Of a stretch of 41,040 nt of DNA, positions 33,476 through 41,040 are shown piece after piece (position 1 is the stretch's first letter; every line of letters begins with the position of its first letter). The notes beneath the pieces are model-generated. The model was not told where the DNA came from. It ran no database searches and worked only from the letters and a program-made list of their open reading frames with translations. Source of the stretch: Novosphingopyxis sp038234155 (lineage in GTDB: Bacteria > Pseudomonadota > Alphaproteobacteria > Sphingomonadales > Sphingomonadaceae); NCBI GenBank assembly GCA_038234155.1, contig JBBSUT010000004.1:1-41040 (forward strand), given 5' to 3'. The translations under genes and the position numbers were made by a program.

Positions 33476-34654
33476 TCAGAGAACTTCAAACAGGCCGGCT
33501 GCGCCCATGCCGCCGCCGACGCACATCGTCACGACGACATATTTCGCACCGCGGCGCTTGCCCTCGATCAGCGCGTGGCCAGTGCAGCGAGCGCCGGTCA
33601 TGCCATACGGATGACCGATCGAGATCGAGCCGCCGTTGACGTTGAGCAGCTCGTCGGGAATGCCCAGCTTGTCGCGGCAATACAGCACCTGCACCGCGAA
33701 CGCCTCGTTCAGTTCCCAAAGGCCGATGTCGTCCACCTTGAGATCGAACCGCTCGAGCAGTTTGGGGATCGCGAAGACCGGGCCGATACCCATTTCGTCG
33801 GGCTCGGTGCCCGCCACCGCCATGCCGACGTAGCGGCCGAGTGGGGTGAGGCCCTTCTTTTCGGCCACGGACGCTTCCATCAACACGCTGGCCGAACTGC
33901 CGTCGCTGAGCTGCGAAGCATTGCCGGCGGTAATCGTGGTGCCCTCGCCCATCACGGGCTTCAGGCTGTTCAGACCTTCCAGCGTGGTTTCGGGGCGGTT
34001 GCCCTCGTCCTTGGCGATGGTGACTTCCTTGTCGGAAATCTCGCCGGTTTCCTTGTTCTGCACCTTCATCACAGTGCTGACGGACACGATCTCGTCGTCG
34101 AACTTGCCCGCATCCTGCGCGGCGGCGGTGCGCTGCTGTGAGCGCAGGCCATATTCGTCCTGCTGTTCGCGGCTGATGCCATAGCGCTGCGCCACCGTTT
34201 CGGCGGTCTGCAGCATGGGCATGTAGATCGCCTTGTGCATGGCGACGAGCGCCATGTCCGGCGCAACACGCATCTCCTTGGTTTGCACCAGCGAGACCGA
34301 TTCCAGCCCGCCCGCGACGATACAGTCCATGCGATCGGTGATGATCTGCTTTGCCGCGGTGGCGATGCTCATCAGGCCCGACGAACATTGCCGGTCGATC
34401 GTCATGCCGGAAACGCTGACGCCCAGGCCTGCGCGCAGTGCAATCTGGCGCGCCACATTGCCGCCGGTCGTGCCCTGCTGCAGCGCGGCGCCCATGATAC
34501 AGTCGTCGACTTCGCTACCGTCGATCCCGGCGCGCTCGACCGCGGCCTTGACCGAATAGCTGCCGAGCGTCGGCCCCTGGGTGTCGTTGAACGCGCCTTT
34601 ATAGGCACGGCCGATGGCGGTGCGGGCGGTGGAAACGATGACGGCGTCACGCAT
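33476..34654 (-). CDS. Acetyl-CoA acetyltransferase/acyltransferase (thiolase)
   Basis: A 392-residue thiolase. The acyl-accepting Cys90 is in D-R-Q-C-S-S-G, His348 in G-H-P-Y-G, and the second Cys378 in C-V-G-G-G-M-G-A-A-G. N-E-A-F-A-V is also conserved. It either joins two acetyl-CoA (towards PHB) or releases acetyl-CoA in beta-oxidation. The H-P-Y-G form (instead of H-P-L/I-G) and the neighbouring MaoC hydratase favour a degradative acyl-CoA role, but this is inference. AAGGAA precedes the ATG at 34654; the gene follows the small membrane protein by 17 bases in the same operon. Confidence 0.92.
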   Translation of the reverse strand: MRDAVIVSTARTAIGRAYKGAFNDTQGPTLGSYSVKAAVERAGIDGSEVDDCIMGAALQQGTTGGNVARQIALRAGLGVSVSGMTIDRQCSSGLMSIATAAKQIITDRMDCIVAGGLESVSLVQTKEMRVAPDMALVAMHKAIYMPMLQTAETVAQRYGISREQQDEYGLRSQQRTAAAQDAGKFDDEIVSVSTVMKVQNKETGEISDKEVTIAKDEGNRPETTLEGLNSLKPVMGEGTTITAGNASQLSDGSSASVLMEASVAEKKGLTPLGRYVGMAVAGTEPDEMGIGPVFAIPKLLERFDLKVDDIGLWELNEAFAVQVLYCRDKLGIPDELLNVNGGSISIGHPYGMTGARCTGHALIEGKRRGAKYVVVTMCVGGGMGAAGLFEVL

Positions 34655-34671
34655 TACTTGGTTCCTTCATG

Positions 34672-34836
34672 TTAGCGGCACTTTTCCGGGCATTGTCCGG
34701 CTTCGCGAGATAGTCGATCGCGGGCGTTTTCTCGCTGCGCAAAATCCTTGCCTACTTGATAGCCCGCAAAGATGAGCAGCCATAATGTTACCCAGAACCC
34801 GTTTCGCGCCAGCCATTGGCTCAACTCTACAGGCAA
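34672..34836 (-). CDS. 54-residue single-span membrane protein in the maoC-thiolase operon
   Basis: A small gene not expected from ATG-based searches: TTG start at 34836 with AAAGGAG six bases ahead, and stop TAA at 34672. The protein starts P-V-E-L-S-Q-W-L-A-R-N-G, has one membrane helix (F-W-V-T-L-W-L-L-I-F-A-G-Y, about 14-26), then a charged tail K-D-F-A-Q-R-E-N-A-R-D-R-L-S-R-E and ends with two cysteines in Q-C-P-E-K-C-R. It sits between maoC (41 bases upstream) and the thiolase (17 bases downstream). The strong ribosome site, good frame and close fit to both neighbours support a real gene. No family is recognised. Confidence 0.7.
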   Translation of the reverse strand: MPVELSQWLARNGFWVTLWLLIFAGYQVGKDFAQRENARDRLSREAGQCPEKCR

Positions 34837-34877
34837 AAACAGCTCCTTTCAGACGAGACGAACGCTGGCCGGGCGGC

Positions 34878-35339
34878 CTATACGAAAAACTGGCTGATCC
34901 ATTCGGCGATGAGCGCGGGCTTGTCCTGCCCCTCGATCTCCACCGTGAACTCCTGCGTCTGCTGCCACTGGCCAGGGCGCTTTTCCTCGATATCGAGCAG
35001 CTTGAACCGGCCGCGCACGCGCGATCCGCATTTCACCGGCGTCAGGAAGCGGACCTTGTTGCCGCCGTAGTTGACGCCCATTTTCACGCCCTCGATCTTT
35101 GGCATGTCGGCTTCGGCGGCCAGCCGCGGGAGCAGCGACAGCGTCAGGAAGCCATGGGCAATGGTGCCGCCGAACGGCGTCATCCTGGCGCGTTCGGGGT
35201 CGACATGGATGAACTGATGGTCCCCCGTCGCCTCGGCGAACTGGTCGATCATGCGCTGATCGACGGTCACCCAGCCGGATACGCCCAGTTCCTCGCCTAT
35301 CCTGTCCTTCAGCTTTTCGGGCGCGATGGTTTCGGCCAT
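34878..35339 (-). CDS. MaoC-like (R)-enoyl-CoA hydratase/dehydratase
   Basis: A 153-residue hot-dog-fold protein. The catalytic pair of R-specific hydratases is seen in A-T-G-D-H-Q-F-I-H-V-D-P (Asp40, His45), followed by the conserved I-A-H-G-F-L-T-L-S-L. Such enzymes hydrate enoyl-CoA to (R)-3-hydroxyacyl-CoA and can feed PHA synthesis from beta-oxidation. AAAGGAG lies six bases before the ATG at 35339; an open frame to 35396 adds nothing family-like. First gene of a minus-strand operon with the small membrane protein and thiolase, which supports acyl-CoA metabolism. Confidence 0.92.
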   Translation of the reverse strand: MAETIAPEKLKDRIGEELGVSGWVTVDQRMIDQFAEATGDHQFIHVDPERARMTPFGGTIAHGFLTLSLLPRLAAEADMPKIEGVKMGVNYGGNKVRFLTPVKCGSRVRGRFKLLDIEEKRPGQWQQTQEFTVEIEGQDKPALIAEWISQFFV

Positions 35340-35451
35340 GCCGCTCTCCTTTGTCCGGTATGGCGGGACCATGGCGTGTCGCCGCCGATTCCTCAAGCGA
35401 AACGGCTTGCCGTTACGGAAGGAAGCCCAGTGCGCGGGACCGGCGGGGCGA

Positions 35452-36642
35452 TCAGGCGTCCGGCGCGCCGGTGATCTGCCGCACCGGCTGCACCTGCGGA
35501 TAGGGCATGATCATCGCTCCATCGGGCGCGGCGGTGAAGGTGGTCTGCGTGGGATAAGCGAATTCCAGCCCTTCCTCGGCAAAACGCGCGAAAATGGCGA
35601 TGCCGACGCGGTGGCGCAGATGATAGCTGGCGGTAAAATCGGCCGGCCCGTCGAATTCCACCTCGTAATTGATCGCGCTGTCACCGAAGCCGACAAACCC
35701 CGCCCGCACGAATGTGGCGCCCGCACTCTCAACCGTATCCTGCAGGATAGCGGGCACCTGGTCCGCCCGGTCCGCCGCTGTCTGGTAGATCAGCGTGATC
35801 GCAAACTTGGTGCGCCGATGCGGACGGCGGGTCAGGTTCTCGATCTCCTTGTTGAGCAGATTGGCATTGGAGATGATGATTTCCTCGCCGGTTACTGCGC
35901 GGATGCGGGTGGTCTTGAGGCCGATCTCCTCCACCGTGCCCGAATAGGCATCGAACTGGATCGTCTCGCCCTTGGCAAAGGGCTTGTCGAAGATGATCGC
36001 GATGGCCGCGAACAGATCTGCAAAGATGCCCTGCGCGGCCAGGCCAATGGCGATGCCGCCGACGCCAAGACCAGCGATCAGGCCGGTCACGTCGACGTTC
36101 AGATTGCTGAGAATCACGACCAGCGCGATGGCGAAGATGATGAAGGTGACGAAAATGTGGATCAGCTTCATTGCGCTGTCGAGCGTCTCATGCGCCTCTT
36201 CGCCCGAATGGTTGCGGCGCTCGATGAAGCCGATGATCAGCTCGCGCACCCAGATCGCGATCTGCAGCACCACCGCAATGGTGAAAAGGAAACCGATCGT
36301 ACGCTCCAGCCAGCCAGGGGCATTGGCATAGCTGACCACCAGTTCGGCGGCGATCAGGAAGCGGAAGCTGCGCGTGGTTCGGGCGATCGCGCGGCCGATG
36401 ATGACGCGAAAGCCGGTCAGATCCTCGCTGCGCCGGACATAGCGCGCGCCAAAGCGCTTGAGCGCGGACAGCGCGATGTAGAGCACCACCGCCGCCGCGA
36501 TGCCGATCAGAAGCTCCACCCAGTGCAGCGTGAACCAGACGATGATGGAATCGACATAGTCTGTTACCTGTTTCCAGGCCGCGGTCAGATCGGCCTTCTT
36601 CGGCAGGGGGTCAGCCGCTTTCGCCGCCTGCGTGCCCGTCAT
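35452..36642 (-). CDS. MscS-family mechanosensitive channel
   Basis: A 396-residue inner-membrane channel. There are hydrophobic helices at about 40-62, 90-110 and 120-140 ahead of the MscS core. The core has the helices F-V-T-F-I-I-F-A-I-A-L-V-V-I-L and the pore-lining G-L-G-V-G-G-I-A-I-G-L-A-A-Q, then the cytoplasmic beta domain F-D-K-P-F-A-K-G-E-T-I (about 230-240) and I-I-I-S-N-A-N-L. It opens under membrane tension during osmotic downshock. The extra N-terminal helices make it longer than E. coli MscS (286 residues). It lies 112 bases before maoC on the same strand, probably as a separate unit. Confidence 0.92.
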   Translation of the reverse strand: MTGTQAAKAADPLPKKADLTAAWKQVTDYVDSIIVWFTLHWVELLIGIAAAVVLYIALSALKRFGARYVRRSEDLTGFRVIIGRAIARTTRSFRFLIAAELVVSYANAPGWLERTIGFLFTIAVVLQIAIWVRELIIGFIERRNHSGEEAHETLDSAMKLIHIFVTFIIFAIALVVILSNLNVDVTGLIAGLGVGGIAIGLAAQGIFADLFAAIAIIFDKPFAKGETIQFDAYSGTVEEIGLKTTRIRAVTGEEIIISNANLLNKEIENLTRRPHRRTKFAITLIYQTAADRADQVPAILQDTVESAGATFVRAGFVGFGDSAINYEVEFDGPADFTASYHLRHRVGIAIFARFAEEGLEFAYPTQTTFTAAPDGAMIMPYPQVQPVRQITGAPDA

Positions 36643-36755
36643 GTCGATTGCTCCAGAATTATGTCATCGCGCGGACCCCGGGGGCTCCGTTTACGCGCCA
36701 GATAGGGGTTGGTCCGGCGCATGTCCACGCCAGCGGCGGCCGGCCAGCTTGTCGA

Positions 36756-38147
36756 TCAGGCGGCGGCGGGGCGGCCGGTGGCGCGCTTGACCTGCGCCGC
36801 GATTGGTACGAAACTGGCCGACTTGCGCCGCCGCGTCAGATAGGTGTCGAGCCCGATCTGCATGGCCACCAGCATGTAGACAAACGGCTGGAAGGCGATG
36901 CCGACGAACAGCGATCCGGTGAGATACACCAGCTGACCGTTCTGCAGCGCCTGGGCCAGCGGCGCGATCCACCGTTCATCGTCGCCTGCGCTATCCTTGT
37001 AGCGGCGGCGCAGCACTTCCATGCGCCAGACCCCGCCGACATGGATGATCAGCCACAGCAGCAGCCCGAAAAAGCCCTGTTCGCCCAGCATCTCGAAATA
37101 GCTGGAATGATAGGCGCGGCCTGCGTCGATCACCTCGCGCTCGCCCACCTCCATACCGGTCGCAAAGCCGTTGGCGTCGGTCGTCGGCAGTTCGTAACGC
37201 ACCTTGTTCTGGCGATAGGCCTCGAACCCGCCGCCGCCGGGATGGTCCTGCACATAGTTCCAGGTCCAGCCCCATACGGCGAGCCGGGTGGAAGCCGATT
37301 CGTCCTGCTGATAATTTTGGATGGTGCCCATGCGCTGGCTGAAACTGGACGGCAGAAACGGGATCGCCGCCAGCGCCAGCAGCGCCGCGCCCCCAATGTG
37401 AAGCGATTTGTAGCGCGAGAAGCGCAGCGACAGCACATAGAGCACCGCCAGACATATGAGACCGGTGCGCGCCTGCGTGCCGACGGGAATGAGGATGCAG
37501 GCAAAGCTCAGCGACAGCGCGAAAACCTTCAGCGCCGGCCGCCATTTCGGGTCCGCAGAGGGGAAAATCGTGCCGTGTCTGGCCAGCCACCAGATGAGCG
37601 GGATCACCGCGATGGCCACGGTGCTGATGATCGACCCCTCGTACAGGCCGCTGTTGTCCTCCACCAGGATCACCAGCGCGCCGTATCCGCCGCCAGACAA
37701 GATCGTCTTCAGCCCGCCATTTATGACCAGCGCGGCCAGCGAGAGCACGAGCGTGAGCGCCAGCGCCTCGATCCTGAGGCGGGTGCGCAGCGTGAGCGGC
37801 AGGAAGATCGCGAACACCAGCGCTTTCCAGACCCAGCCCCATTTTTCCAGCGCCTCCACCGGCATATCGGCGGTGATGGTGGTGTATCCGGCGTAGGCTA
37901 GCAGCACCAGCATACACAGCTGGCGCGCGGAAAAGCGGCTGTCTTTCTTGCCGCGATCGACCAGAAGACCGCCCAGCGCTCCGGCAAAAACGATCAGCGA
38001 AATCGGTATGGAATTGAGCAGAAAATAGCTCAGCCGCTGCGGCGCGACGATATCGATATAGGCATAAACCAGCGTAAACAGGAACGGCTTGCGCAGCCCG
38101 AACAGCAGGAACAGCCCCAGAAACGCCAGAAGATAGATATCGCGCAT
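36756..38147 (-). CDS. Exosortase-A-associated O-glycosylation ligase (Wzy/WaaL-like)
   Basis: A 463-residue polytopic membrane protein with 10-12 helices. The start M-R-D-I-Y-L-L-A-F-L-G-L-F and the region G-G-G-F-E-A-Y match the O-antigen-ligase-like family of the exosortase A (PEP-CTERM/EPS) system. Its long periplasmic loop holds H-S-S-Y-F-E-M-L-G-E-Q-G-F-F-G-L, the typical catalytic-loop motif of Wzy/WaaL enzymes. It would polymerise or transfer an exopolysaccharide or glycan in the periplasm. Divergent from the matching exosortase-system glycosyltransferase at 38460, and preceded by a small companion gene seven bases upstream. Confidence 0.88.
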   Translation of the reverse strand: MRDIYLLAFLGLFLLFGLRKPFLFTLVYAYIDIVAPQRLSYFLLNSIPISLIVFAGALGGLLVDRGKKDSRFSARQLCMLVLLAYAGYTTITADMPVEALEKWGWVWKALVFAIFLPLTLRTRLRIEALALTLVLSLAALVINGGLKTILSGGGYGALVILVEDNSGLYEGSIISTVAIAVIPLIWWLARHGTIFPSADPKWRPALKVFALSLSFACILIPVGTQARTGLICLAVLYVLSLRFSRYKSLHIGGAALLALAAIPFLPSSFSQRMGTIQNYQQDESASTRLAVWGWTWNYVQDHPGGGGFEAYRQNKVRYELPTTDANGFATGMEVGEREVIDAGRAYHSSYFEMLGEQGFFGLLLWLIIHVGGVWRMEVLRRRYKDSAGDDERWIAPLAQALQNGQLVYLTGSLFVGIAFQPFVYMLVAMQIGLDTYLTRRRKSASFVPIAAQVKRATGRPAAA

Positions 38148-38154
38148 GGTCGGC

Positions 38155-38352
38155 TCAGCCCTTGCCAGGGCGCGCGCGCGCGGGCGCGGCCACAGGCTCT
38201 GGGGCTGGTGTCGATACGGCGGCGGTCGCGCGGGCGCGGGCGGCGGGTTGGACCTGCGCCGACTCGTCGTCCAGATCGGGCCGGCGCAGCAGGCGCACGA
38301 ACGCCAGCAGCAGCAGGCCGTGGCTGAGCAGGAGGGAGAAATGGTCGATCAT
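38155..38352 (-). CDS. Small membrane protein upstream of the O-ligase
   Basis: A 65-residue frame ending seven bases before the O-ligase start. Residues 1-~22 (M-I-D-H-F-S-L-L-L-S-H-G-L-L-L-L-A-F-V-R-L-L) form a hydrophobic helix; the rest is Pro/Ala/Arg-rich and ends R-P-G-K-G. The context suggests co-translation with the ligase. The best ribosome site, AAGGAG, lies about 14 bases from the ATG, which is far. The tail is low complexity, so this call depends mostly on the helix and the spacing. Confidence 0.55.
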   Translation of the reverse strand: MIDHFSLLLSHGLLLLAFVRLLRRPDLDDESAQVQPAARARATAAVSTPAPEPVAAPARARPGKG

Positions 38353-38459
38353 CGGCGGCGGCGGGCGCTCCTTTTCTGTTTCCTGCCTTTTTTCTGTGTC
38401 TTGCGCCCTAGCCGCTTTGGGTTGACGGCCCGTTAAGGCTTTTGCGCCATTTCGGGGCC

Positions 38460-39692
38460 ATGCCGCGCATCCTTCATGTCCTGGACCACAGCCTGCCGCT
38501 GCACAGCGGATACACGTTTCGCACCCGCGCGATCCTGAAGGCGCAGGAGCGCGCCGGATGGCAGGTGCGCGGGCTCACCGGCATCCGCCACGCAGCGCAT
38601 GGCGGGAGCGCCGAAGACGGGCCGCAGGTGCATGAAGGCCTGACATTCTACCGCACGCGCGGTCACAGCGCGCTGCCCTCCCCCATGCGCGAATATCGCG
38701 AAGTCGGCATGCTCGCCGATCGCATCGTCGCGCTCCACGGTGCATGGCCGTTCGATCTTATCCATGCCCATTCGCCGGTGCTGGACGGGCTGGCCGCCCA
38801 CCGTGCCGCCCAGCGTCTGGGCCTGCCCTTCGTCTACGAAATCCGCGCCTTTTGGGAAGACGCCGCAGTCGGCAACGGTACCGGCACCGAAGGTAGCGCG
38901 CGTTACAAGCTGACCCGCGCGCTGGAAACGCATGTCGTGGCCCGCGCCGACGCGGTGGCGGTGATCTGCGACGGGCTGAAGGCCGATCTGGTTGCGCGCG
39001 GTGTGGCCGCATCGAAAATCGTTACCGCGCCCAACGGGGTGGACCTGGATCTGTTCGGCATCCCGCCCGCGCGCGACGCGGCGCTGGCGGCCGAGCTTGG
39101 CCTGACTGGCGCGCCCGTGATTGGCTTTATCGGCAGTTTCTATGATTACGAAGGGATCGACATCGCCATCGCGGCGCTGGACGATCTGCGCCGCCGCCAT
39201 CCGGGCACGCAGCTGCTTCTGGTGGGCGGCGGCCCATGCGACGCCGCGCTGCGCGCGCAGGCCGCGGCAGGCCCGGCGGCCGAGGCGATCCGCTTTGCCG
39301 GGCGCGTGCCGCACGAAATGGTGGAGCGTTATTACAGCCTGATCGATATTCTGGTTTATCCGCGCAAGGCGATGCGGCTGACCGAGCTGGTCACCCCGCT
39401 CAAACCGCTCGAGGCGATGGCGCAGCGCCGGCTGGTCGCCGCCTCCGACGTTGGCGGACACCGCGAGCTGATCGTGCCCGGCCGCACCGGTTCGCTGTTT
39501 GCGCCGGACGATCCATCGGCACTTTCGCAGGCGTTGTCCGACATGTTGGGCCGGCCCGATCTGTGGGATGCTCGCCGCGATAATGCAGAGGCTTTCGTGC
39601 GGGCCGAGCGGGACTGGGCCAGCAACGTGCATCGTTACGATCCCGTTTACCATTCGCTGCTAGACCCCGAATCGATAGAACGCGCAGCCTGA
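38460..39692 (+). CDS. Exosortase-A-system glycosyltransferase, family 4 type
   Basis: A 410-residue GT-B glycosyltransferase. The N-terminus I-L-H-V-L-D-H-S-L-P-L-H-S-G-Y-T-F-R-T-R is the hallmark of the glycosyltransferases that accompany exosortase A and PEP-CTERM polysaccharide loci. The C-terminal donor domain has E-L-V-T-P-L-K-P-L-E-A-M-A (EX7E-like region) and G-F-I-G-S-F-Y-D-Y-E-G-I-D. It should add a sugar to a lipid-linked exopolysaccharide precursor in the cytoplasm. I chose ATG 38460, which starts M-P-R-I-L-H-V. It is divergent from the O-ligase with about 107 bases between the small gene and itself. The rest of the locus, including the exosortase, must lie outside. Confidence 0.92.
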   Translation: MPRILHVLDHSLPLHSGYTFRTRAILKAQERAGWQVRGLTGIRHAAHGGSAEDGPQVHEGLTFYRTRGHSALPSPMREYREVGMLADRIVALHGAWPFDLIHAHSPVLDGLAAHRAAQRLGLPFVYEIRAFWEDAAVGNGTGTEGSARYKLTRALETHVVARADAVAVICDGLKADLVARGVAASKIVTAPNGVDLDLFGIPPARDAALAAELGLTGAPVIGFIGSFYDYEGIDIAIAALDDLRRRHPGTQLLLVGGGPCDAALRAQAAAGPAAEAIRFAGRVPHEMVERYYSLIDILVYPRKAMRLTELVTPLKPLEAMAQRRLVAASDVGGHRELIVPGRTGSLFAPDDPSALSQALSDMLGRPDLWDARRDNAEAFVRAERDWASNVHRYDPVYHSLLDPESIERAA

Positions 39693-39724
39693 AGGGGCCT
39701 TTGCGATATGTTTGAAGGGGCGTC

Positions 39725-41040
39725 ATGACAATGCAGAAGCATCAGCTGGCCATTCCGGCGGGCCTGGCGGCGGGACTGATTGCCGCGGTGACCACCCTGT
39801 TGACGCCGATCGGCATGATCGAGAATTTCGCCGCATCCAGCGGCCTGTCCGAACTGATCCCGCAGACCGCGCCGCCGCTGGGCGCCACCGCGCGGCTGAT
39901 CATCGCCTTTATCGCAGCTGTGATGGCCGCGGGCGTCGTCCTGGCGCTGATCGGAAGCGCAGAACCCGCGACCGGTGCAGCTCCATCCGATAACGACACC
40001 GATGCACAGCCCGCCCGGCGCGCGTACAGCATGAGGATATCGACTTTCATGAGCAGCCTGACTTCCCCGCGCCGTTCGCGTCCGGTCCCGGCAGACGCCG
40101 CAGCGCAGCCGGTGTCTTCCTTCGCGCCCGAACCGGCCACCTCGTCCGCCGCCGCAACGATGTCCTCCGAAAGCTGGCTGGCCCATGTGAAGCGCAAACT
40201 GAATAGGCTGGCCGGGCGCGGAGATGACGGCGCGGGCATCCGCGAATTCGCCGATCTGCCCCGGCTGCGCGCGGCCGACCGTCATCCCGATGCCCCGCCC
40301 CGCCGCCCGATTTCCGCGCTGTCCGATCTCAATGGCCTGGCGCAGGACGGCCCATGTTTTGCGCCGGATGAACGGCCAGCTGCTGCCACACCCGCCGCAG
40401 CCCCGGCCGAGGCGTCTGCTCCAATCCCCGCCCACAGCGCGCGTCCGCTGGCGCCCATGGCGCCGGAACCGCTGGCCTGGCGTCCGCTCGGCGCACGCCC
40501 GGCGGCGCGTGCGCTGGAGAATGCTACGCAGGAAATCAATTTGCAGGAGAACGGTTTGCAGGAAAGCGGGGCGCCGTCCGGCTATCGGGCAGATGTGCCC
40601 TTATCCGATCCGGTTCACCCGGTGGTGAAGCGGTCCGGTCTCGCGGCCAAAAGCGGGCAAACCGGCGCTGCCAGCACTGCCGCCGCAACCGCCGAAACAT
40701 CGCCCTATGCCGATCTGGACCTCTCCGATCTGGTGGACCGGCTGGAAAAGCGCCTCGGTGCTGCTGCCGCAACCGGTTCGCAGGAAGTTATGCCGCAGGC
40801 AGATGGCGCGATAGCATCACCGCCCATGCCTGAAGCCGCCGCGCCTGCCGCACAGGATGAGACGGACGCGCCCGCCTCGCAGGACGGTGCGGATGCGCCT
40901 GCTTCGCAGGACGGTGCCGATGCGCCTGCTTCGCAGGACGGTGCCGATGCGCCTGCTTTGCAGGAGGATGCGCTGCCCCCACTGTCCCCGCGCCCCGTGC
41001 AAGCCGTTCCGCCTTCGATCGATGCGCCGCGCGCTGCGCC
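39725..41040 (+). CDS. Two-TM Ala/Pro-rich protein, 3' end outside the window
   Basis: An open frame from ATG 39725 to the window end (438 codons, no stop). Two hydrophobic segments (about 8-30 and 58-76) suggest a membrane hairpin at the N-terminus. The rest is a long Ala/Pro/Asp-rich, probably disordered region, with one structured-looking stretch (about 142-165, S-W-L-A-H-V-K-R-K-L-N-R-L) and another (Y-A-D-L-D-L-S-D-L-V-D-R-L-E-K-R-L, about 325-341), both amphipathic helices. A 27-bp repeat follows at 40865. AAGGGG lies ahead of the ATG, 32 bases after the glycosyltransferase, so it may be co-transcribed. No family is recognised. Confidence 0.75.
   Translation, partial: MTMQKHQLAIPAGLAAGLIAAVTTLLTPIGMIENFAASSGLSELIPQTAPPLGATARLIIAFIAAVMAAGVVLALIGSAEPATGAAPSDNDTDAQPARRAYSMRISTFMSSLTSPRRSRPVPADAAAQPVSSFAPEPATSSAAATMSSESWLAHVKRKLNRLAGRGDDGAGIREFADLPRLRAADRHPDAPPRRPISALSDLNGLAQDGPCFAPDERPAAATPAAAPAEASAPIPAHSARPLAPMAPEPLAWRPLGARPAARALENATQEINLQENGLQESGAPSGYRADVPLSDPVHPVVKRSGLAAKSGQTGAASTAAATAETSPYADLDLSDLVDRLEKRLGAAAATGSQEVMPQADGAIASPPMPEAAAPAAQDETDAPASQDGADAPASQDGADAPASQDGADAPALQEDALPPLSPRPVQAVPPSIDAPRAA
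40865..40963 (+). repeat. In-frame 27-bp tandem repeat, three and two-thirds units
   Basis: Units at 40865, 40892, 40919 and a partial one from 40946. The second and third are identical over 27 bases; the first differs by synonymous third bases only. They encode D-A-P-A-S-Q-D-G-A in the disordered part of the two-TM protein. Confidence 0.95.

Overview
The window looks like a chromosomal segment of an alphaproteobacterium of the order Sphingomonadales. Reasons: GC-rich coding sequence throughout, a class I lysyl-tRNA synthetase, a class II GlpX fructose bisphosphatase, an intracellular PHB depolymerase with a catalytic cysteine, a tonB-exbB-exbD-exbD operon, and an exosortase-A (PEP-CTERM) associated glycosyltransferase/O-ligase pair at the right end. 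Genus cannot be told from what I see. No rRNA, tRNA, IS element, integrase or CRISPR array was recognised. Most of the window is ordinary core genome, densely packed, often with 4-base start/stop overlaps.

Layout. 1-7.65 kb: an edge-truncated Tyr/Gly-rich lipoprotein; a GTGA-coupled pair of DinG-like Fe-S helicase and SixA-like phosphatase; class I lysK; and an ATGA-coupled fatty-acid desaturase/argE pair that converges on lysK, the two stop codons sharing one CTAG. 7.65-8.09 kb: a gene-free stretch with short tandem repeats. 8.09-10.74 kb: a two-gene restriction-modification islet, a half-size HsdS-like specificity protein followed by a fusion of an HsdR-N-type nuclease domain to an N6-adenine methylase, with no motor subunit (a BcgI-like plan). 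10.74-14.2 kb: a DUF3833-like lipoprotein carrying a 15-bp tandem repeat, a 2OG-Fe(II) oxygenase, a flavin-binding stress-type protein and phaZ with a candidate PhaR operator. 14.4-18.4 kb: an exporter-type ABC half-transporter and a DEAD-box RNA helicase with a DbpA-type RNA-binding domain and a repetitive basic tail.

18.6-21.5 kb: tonB, exbB and two exbD genes on the minus strand, ending in a clear terminator, energising outer-membrane uptake. 21.8-28.9 kb on the plus strand: an unrecognised lipoprotein, hom, glpX, a 59-residue HTH/SANT-like protein, a BaiN/HI0933-type flavoprotein and an ABC-F ATPase; a small secreted protein lies antisense to this run between hom and glpX. 29-33.4 kb: an M1 aminopeptidase, an RcnB-family protein with ten units of an Arg/Gln/His octapeptide repeat, and a secreted imidazolonepropionase-like amidohydrolase. 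33.5-36.6 kb, minus strand: maoC hydratase, a previously easy-to-miss 54-residue membrane protein with a TTG start, and a thiolase form one operon, preceded by an MscS channel. 36.8-41 kb: the exosortase-A-associated O-ligase with a small companion gene, divergent from the matching glycosyltransferase, then a two-TM, Ala/Pro-rich protein with 27-bp repeats that runs off the window.

Two themes stand out. One is the minimal R-M locus. The other is an unusually high number of in-frame tandem repeats (15, 24, 27 and 36 bp, and a proline tract) in envelope or low-complexity protein segments, which would give strain-to-strain length variation. I found no convincing wholly new multi-gene system; the R-M islet and the small genes hidden between known ones are the best candidates for novelty.
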